In this document: positions 61,233 to 64,000 of the stretch, in pieces
Numbering within the stretch: the first letter of the stretch is position 1
Layout of the letters: the number at the start of each line of letters is the position of its first letter
From: Streptomyces griseus
Lineage (GTDB): Bacteria > Actinomycetota > Actinomycetes > Streptomycetales > Streptomycetaceae
NCBI RefSeq assembly: GCF_900460065.1
Contig: NZ_UAVD01000058.1
Coordinates: 26,038 to 90,037, forward strand
Direction of reading: 5' to 3'
DNA: 64,000 nt
Position numbers and translations under genes: made by a program
Notes under the pieces: generated by a model
What the model saw: the letters and a program-made list of their open reading frames with translations, nothing else
Told to the model about the DNA's origin: nothing
Databases searched by the model: none

Positions 61233-61238
61233 AGGCTA
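61233..61238 (-). promoter_or_regulatory. -10 hexamer TAGCCT, leaderless
   Basis: On the minus strand TAGCCT ends 6 nt before the ATG at 61226. Confidence 0.55.
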
Positions 61239-61352
61239 AGGGCTGCCCCGCGGAGCGGTGCCCGCGCGAGAAGAGGGGCGGGAGCGCGAAGAGGGGCGGG
61301 GAGCGGTGGCGTGCCACCGCTCCCCGCCCCCTCGCCCGTGGGGGCCTGGGTG

Positions 61353-62000
61353 TTACTTCGGGGGCATCAGGACCGTGTCGACGATGTAGACCGTCGCGTT
61401 GGCGGTCGGGACATTGCCGCAGACGACCTTCGACGAGTCGTTCACGGTGTACTCGACGCCCGAGCCGGCCGTGGTCAGCTTGCTCTTCTCCAGCGTGTCG
61501 AAGGAGCCCTTCTCCAGCTGCTGGGGCGTCAGCTTCTGGCCCACCACGTGGTAGGTGAGGACCTTGGTGAGCTCGGCCTTGTTCGCCAGCAGCGCGTCCA
61601 GGTCGGCCTTCGGGATCTTGGCGAAGGCGTCGTTGGTCGGGGCGAACACCGTGATGTTCTCCGCGTTGTTGAGCGTGTCGACCAGGCCCGCCTGCTTCAC
61701 GGCGGCCACCAGCGTCGACAGTTCCTTGTTGTTCGAGGCGGCCGTGGCGACCGGGTCCTGCGCCATGCCGTCGAACGAGCCCGCGCCTTCCTTCGGCACC
61801 GACGAACAGGCCGGGCCGAACGGCTCGTCCATGGTCGCCGAGTCATCGGCCGAGGGGCTCGCCGGCGCGGACGAACTGGGGGCCGAACCCGCTGCCGAGT
61901 CCTTGGAGGAGTCCTCCGACGAGCAGGCGGTGAGGGCGAGCGGCAGCACGGCCGCCGCGGACACGGCGACGGCTGCGCGGCGGAAGAGGAGCGTGTTCAT
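61353..62000 (-). CDS. Fasciclin (FAS1) domain lipoprotein, MPT83-like
   Basis: A 215-residue lipoprotein. Signal peptide with lipobox LTAC (Cys26), a Ser/Ala/Asp-rich linker (~28-60) and one FAS1 domain (~75-215) with TVFAPTNDAFAKIP (H1 box) and LTYHVVGQKL (YH motif). FAS1 domains mediate surface adhesion. In layout it is like MPT83/MPT70 of mycobacteria, known SigK targets. The ATG at 62000 has AGGAGAAA. Divergent from the FAD oxidoreductase. Confidence 0.9.
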   Translation of the reverse strand: MNTLLFRRAAVAVSAAAVLPLALTACSSEDSSKDSAAGSAPSSSAPASPSADDSATMDEPFGPACSSVPKEGAGSFDGMAQDPVATAASNNKELSTLVAAVKQAGLVDTLNNAENITVFAPTNDAFAKIPKADLDALLANKAELTKVLTYHVVGQKLTPQQLEKGSFDTLEKSKLTTAGSGVEYTVNDSSKVVCGNVPTANATVYIVDTVLMPPK

Positions 62001-62299
62001 GGCGTTTCTCCTGGATCGAATGTCTGGTGCGAAGAGAGAAAGAGGACGGGGGAGTGGGGCATCCGGGGGGCGGGACGGCCGGGGGAAAAGCCCCCGGCCG
62101 TCCGCGCGCCGTTCCGTTCCGCTCTCACACCAAGGGTTCGGCGCCGGGCGGCCGGCGGATTGCTCCCGGGCCCTTGTTCACTCGTTCGGAGTAGATCCAC
62201 TGGCCGACCAATCCATCCGTCCACCAGCCACGAATGGAGGGTGAGGAGCGCTTCCAGTCAGGGCTCCGACCTGTGCGGAAGAACCGGAGGGAGCCGGAA
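62001..62299. promoter_or_regulatory. Divergent control region with inverted repeat
   Basis: 299 bp without coding sequence. CCATCCGT (62213-62220) and ACGAATGG (62230-62237) form an inverted repeat (7 of 8 bp) around a 9-nt spacer, about 60 bp before the oxidoreductase start. A GC-rich stretch at 62060-62110 separates it from the fasciclin gene. Confidence 0.5.
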
Positions 62300-63583
62300 A
62301 TGGCAGGGGAACGACGGCGGACGGCCGTGATCGGGTCCGGGGTGGCGGGACTGACCGCCGCCCACGTTCTCCGGAACGCCCACGAGGTGACGCTGTACGA
62401 GGCGGACGACCGCGTCGGAGGCCACGCCCACACGCATGACCTGGCCGCCTCCGACGGCCGGGTGCACCGCGTCGACTCCGGGTTCATCGTGCACAACCGG
62501 CGGACCTACCCCCATCTGCTGCGTCTCTTCGACGAACTGGGCGTCACCACCCAGGAGTCCGAGATGTCGATGTCCGTACGGTGCGAGGGGTGCGGCCTCG
62601 AATACGCGGGGGCGCGCGGCCCGGCCGGGCTTCTCGCACAGCCGCGCTCCGCCGTGCGCGGACCCTATCTGCGCATGCTCGCCGAGGTGCCGCGCTTTCA
62701 CCGCGCGGCCCGGGCCCTCCTGGAACTGCCGGAGGACGGGGCGGGCGGGACGAGCGGGATGACGCTGGGCGAGTTCGCCCGGCGCGGGCGGTTCTCGCCC
62801 TACTTCCACGCCCACTTCCTCACGCCCATGGTCTCCGCCGTCTGGTCCTGCGACCCGGTCACCGCCCTGCGCTACCCGGCCCGCTACCTCTTCCGCTTCC
62901 TCGCCCACCACGGCATGCTCACCATCGGCGACTCCCCGGTCTGGCGCACCGTCACCGGAGGGTCGCGCAGCTACGTCGACCTCCTCGTCAAGCAGCTCAC
63001 CACCGTGCACACCTCCACCCCGGTGCGCGCCGTCACCCGGCACGCGGACGGCGTCGAGATCACCACCGAGGACGGCACGAGCACCCCGTACGACTCCGTC
63101 GTCATCGCCACCCACCCCGACCAGGCGCTGCGGCTGCTCGCCGAACCGACCGAAGCGGAGCGCGGCACGCTCGGCGCGTTCCGGTACTCCCGCAACCCGA
63201 CCCTGCTCCACACGGACACCGCGCTGCTCCCGCGCGCCCGGGGGGCCAGGGCCTCCTGGAACTACCTGATGCCCTCGTGCGCCGCCGACGCCGACCGCGT
63301 CACCGTCAGCTACGACATGAACCGGCTGCAACGCCTCGACGCGCCCGAGACCTTCGTGGTCACACTGAACGGCTCCGACCGCGTCGACCCCGCCTCCGTG
63401 CGCGCCCGCATGGTCTACGAGCACCCCGTCTACACCCCGGAATCCGTCGCCGCCCAGGACCGGCTGCACACCCTGTCCGGCCCCGTCACCGCCTACGCGG
63501 GGGCGTACCACGGCTGGGGGTTCCACGAGGACGGCTGCCGTTCGGGGGTCGAGGCCGCGGCGGCCCTGGGGGTGAGGTGGTGA
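62300..63583 (+). CDS. FAD-dependent oxidoreductase (amine-oxidase fold, Rv0449c-type)
   Basis: A 427-residue flavoprotein. FAD-binding VIGSGVAGLTAAH (GxGxxG, 12-17) with the acidic YEADDRVGGHAHT, and a conserved VDSGFIVHNRRTYPHLLRLF. It ends AGAYHGWGFHEDGCRSGVEAA, typical of the C-terminal FAD motif. In many bacteria this family sits with DUF1365 and cyclopropane-fatty-acid-synthase-like genes and modifies unsaturated fatty acids. The ATG at 62300 has GGAGGGA. Overlaps the DUF1365 gene by 4 bp (GTGA). Confidence 0.88.
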   Translation: MAGERRRTAVIGSGVAGLTAAHVLRNAHEVTLYEADDRVGGHAHTHDLAASDGRVHRVDSGFIVHNRRTYPHLLRLFDELGVTTQESEMSMSVRCEGCGLEYAGARGPAGLLAQPRSAVRGPYLRMLAEVPRFHRAARALLELPEDGAGGTSGMTLGEFARRGRFSPYFHAHFLTPMVSAVWSCDPVTALRYPARYLFRFLAHHGMLTIGDSPVWRTVTGGSRSYVDLLVKQLTTVHTSTPVRAVTRHADGVEITTEDGTSTPYDSVVIATHPDQALRLLAEPTEAERGTLGAFRYSRNPTLLHTDTALLPRARGARASWNYLMPSCAADADRVTVSYDMNRLQRLDAPETFVVTLNGSDRVDPASVRARMVYEHPVYTPESVAAQDRLHTLSGPVTAYAGAYHGWGFHEDGCRSGVEAAAALGVRW

Positions 63584-64000
63584 ACGCCCTCTACCCGTGC
63601 ACCATCACGCACGTCCGGAACCGGCCGACGCGGCACGCGTTCCGCCACCGCACGTACCTGTGGCTCATCGACCCCGACCGGCCGCCCCGGCTGCCACGGG
63701 TCCTGAGGCCACTGGCCCGGTTCGACCCCCGCGACCACTTCGGCGGCACCGCCCCCACCATCCGGGCCGGCCTGGAGCGCTTCCTGCGCGCCCGGGACGT
63801 CGAACTCGGCGACGGCACCGTCACCATGCTCACCCAGGCCCGGGCGTTCGGGTACGTCTTCAACCCGATCACCGTCTACTGGTGCCACCGCTCCGACGGC
63901 ACTCCCCTCTGCGTCGTCGCCGAGGTCCACAACACCTACGGCGGTCGGCACGGCTACCTCCTGCGTCCCGACGGGAGCGGCCGGGTCCTGGCCGACAAGG
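63580..64000 (+). CDS. DUF1365 family protein (3' end outside window)
   Basis: The frame starting at the GTG at 63580, overlapping the previous stop, is open to the window edge (140 residues). FNPITVYWC and VAEVHNTYG are hallmark motifs of DUF1365. The family has no proven biochemical role but consistently follows the FAD oxidoreductase and precedes a cyclopropane-fatty-acyl-phospholipid-synthase-like gene, so a lipid role is inferred. Confidence 0.85.
   Translation, partial: MNALYPCTITHVRNRPTRHAFRHRTYLWLIDPDRPPRLPRVLRPLARFDPRDHFGGTAPTIRAGLERFLRARDVELGDGTVTMLTQARAFGYVFNPITVYWCHRSDGTPLCVVAEVHNTYGGRHGYLLRPDGSGRVLADK

Noticed and set aside
62213..62235. Calling CCATCC...CGAAT a SigK-type promoter
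   Set aside because: Spacer is 12 bp, too short for an ECF sigma -35/-10 pair; kept only as an inverted repeat.

Overview
The window looks like a piece of Streptomyces core chromosome. It is very GC-rich with strongly GC-biased third codon positions. It carries Streptomyces-specific genes (short and long chaplins, GylR-controlled glycerol genes), mycothiol genes (mshC, mycothiol-dependent formaldehyde dehydrogenase) and a complete Pup-proteasome locus. From memory, the gene order matches the chpH/chpC - mshC - gyl - metH - proteasome - tat stretch of S. coelicolor. I see no insertion sequence, prophage, integrase or CRISPR array. One tRNA gene (Leu, GAG) is present.

Layout: 0-3.4 kb holds an amino-acid permease fragment and a gluconate unit (gntP-gntK divergent from a GntR regulator). 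3.5-6.3 kb holds mycothiol-dependent formaldehyde detoxification (dehydrogenase plus MBL hydrolase), a pseudouridine synthase and tRNA-Leu. 6.4-10.1 kb holds an M20 peptidase, chaplins chpH and chpC, and two conserved proteins of unknown function. 10.2-15.8 kb holds a RecD2-like protein with eroded ATPase motifs, an aldo/keto reductase, an LLM oxidoreductase behind a perfect palindromic operator, and a ferritin-like protein. 15.8-21.6 kb holds CorA and a conserved actinobacterial set: histidine phosphatase, DUF3090, SCO1664-family kinase-like protein, mshC and PAC2. 21.7-28.2 kb holds a second LLM enzyme and the glycerol regulon gylR / glpF-glpK-glpD. 28.4-38.7 kb holds metH, a HAD phosphatase, a solute-binding lipoprotein, an orphan response regulator with a RecB-type nuclease, a site-2 protease and trmI. 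38.9-53.4 kb is the Pup-proteasome region: arc, dop, pup, prcB and prcA, then a LacI/MFS pair, pafA, two FKBP isomerases and pafB-pafC. 53.4-59.4 kb holds two small unknown genes, tatA-tatC, a lipid kinase and a Ski2-type helicase. 59.4-64 kb holds repeats, an SPW membrane protein, an ADP-ribosylglycohydrolase, a fasciclin lipoprotein, and an FAD oxidoreductase coupled to a DUF1365 gene cut by the window edge.

How the parts work together: Dop deamidates Pup (which ends in GGQ), PafA ligates it to proteins, Arc unfolds the tagged proteins and PrcBA degrades them. PafBC, a DNA-damage regulator in mycobacteria, follows. GylR has matching operator-like dyads at its own promoter and at the glpFKD promoter. 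The mycothiol branch joins mshC to the mycothiol-dependent dehydrogenase.

Two patterns recur across the window. Several genes have a TANNNT -10 hexamer only 6-7 nt before the start codon and no Shine-Dalgarno, which is the signature of leaderless mRNAs. Most convergent gene pairs are separated by a perfect GC-rich inverted repeat of 11-22 bp.

Most promising for follow-up: the ATPase-degenerate RecD2-like protein; the phosphatase/DUF3090/kinase-like/mshC cassette; the fasciclin plus FAD-oxidoreductase plus DUF1365 block, which resembles the mycobacterial SigK regulon; and the orphan TetR-type palindrome at 13727-13740.
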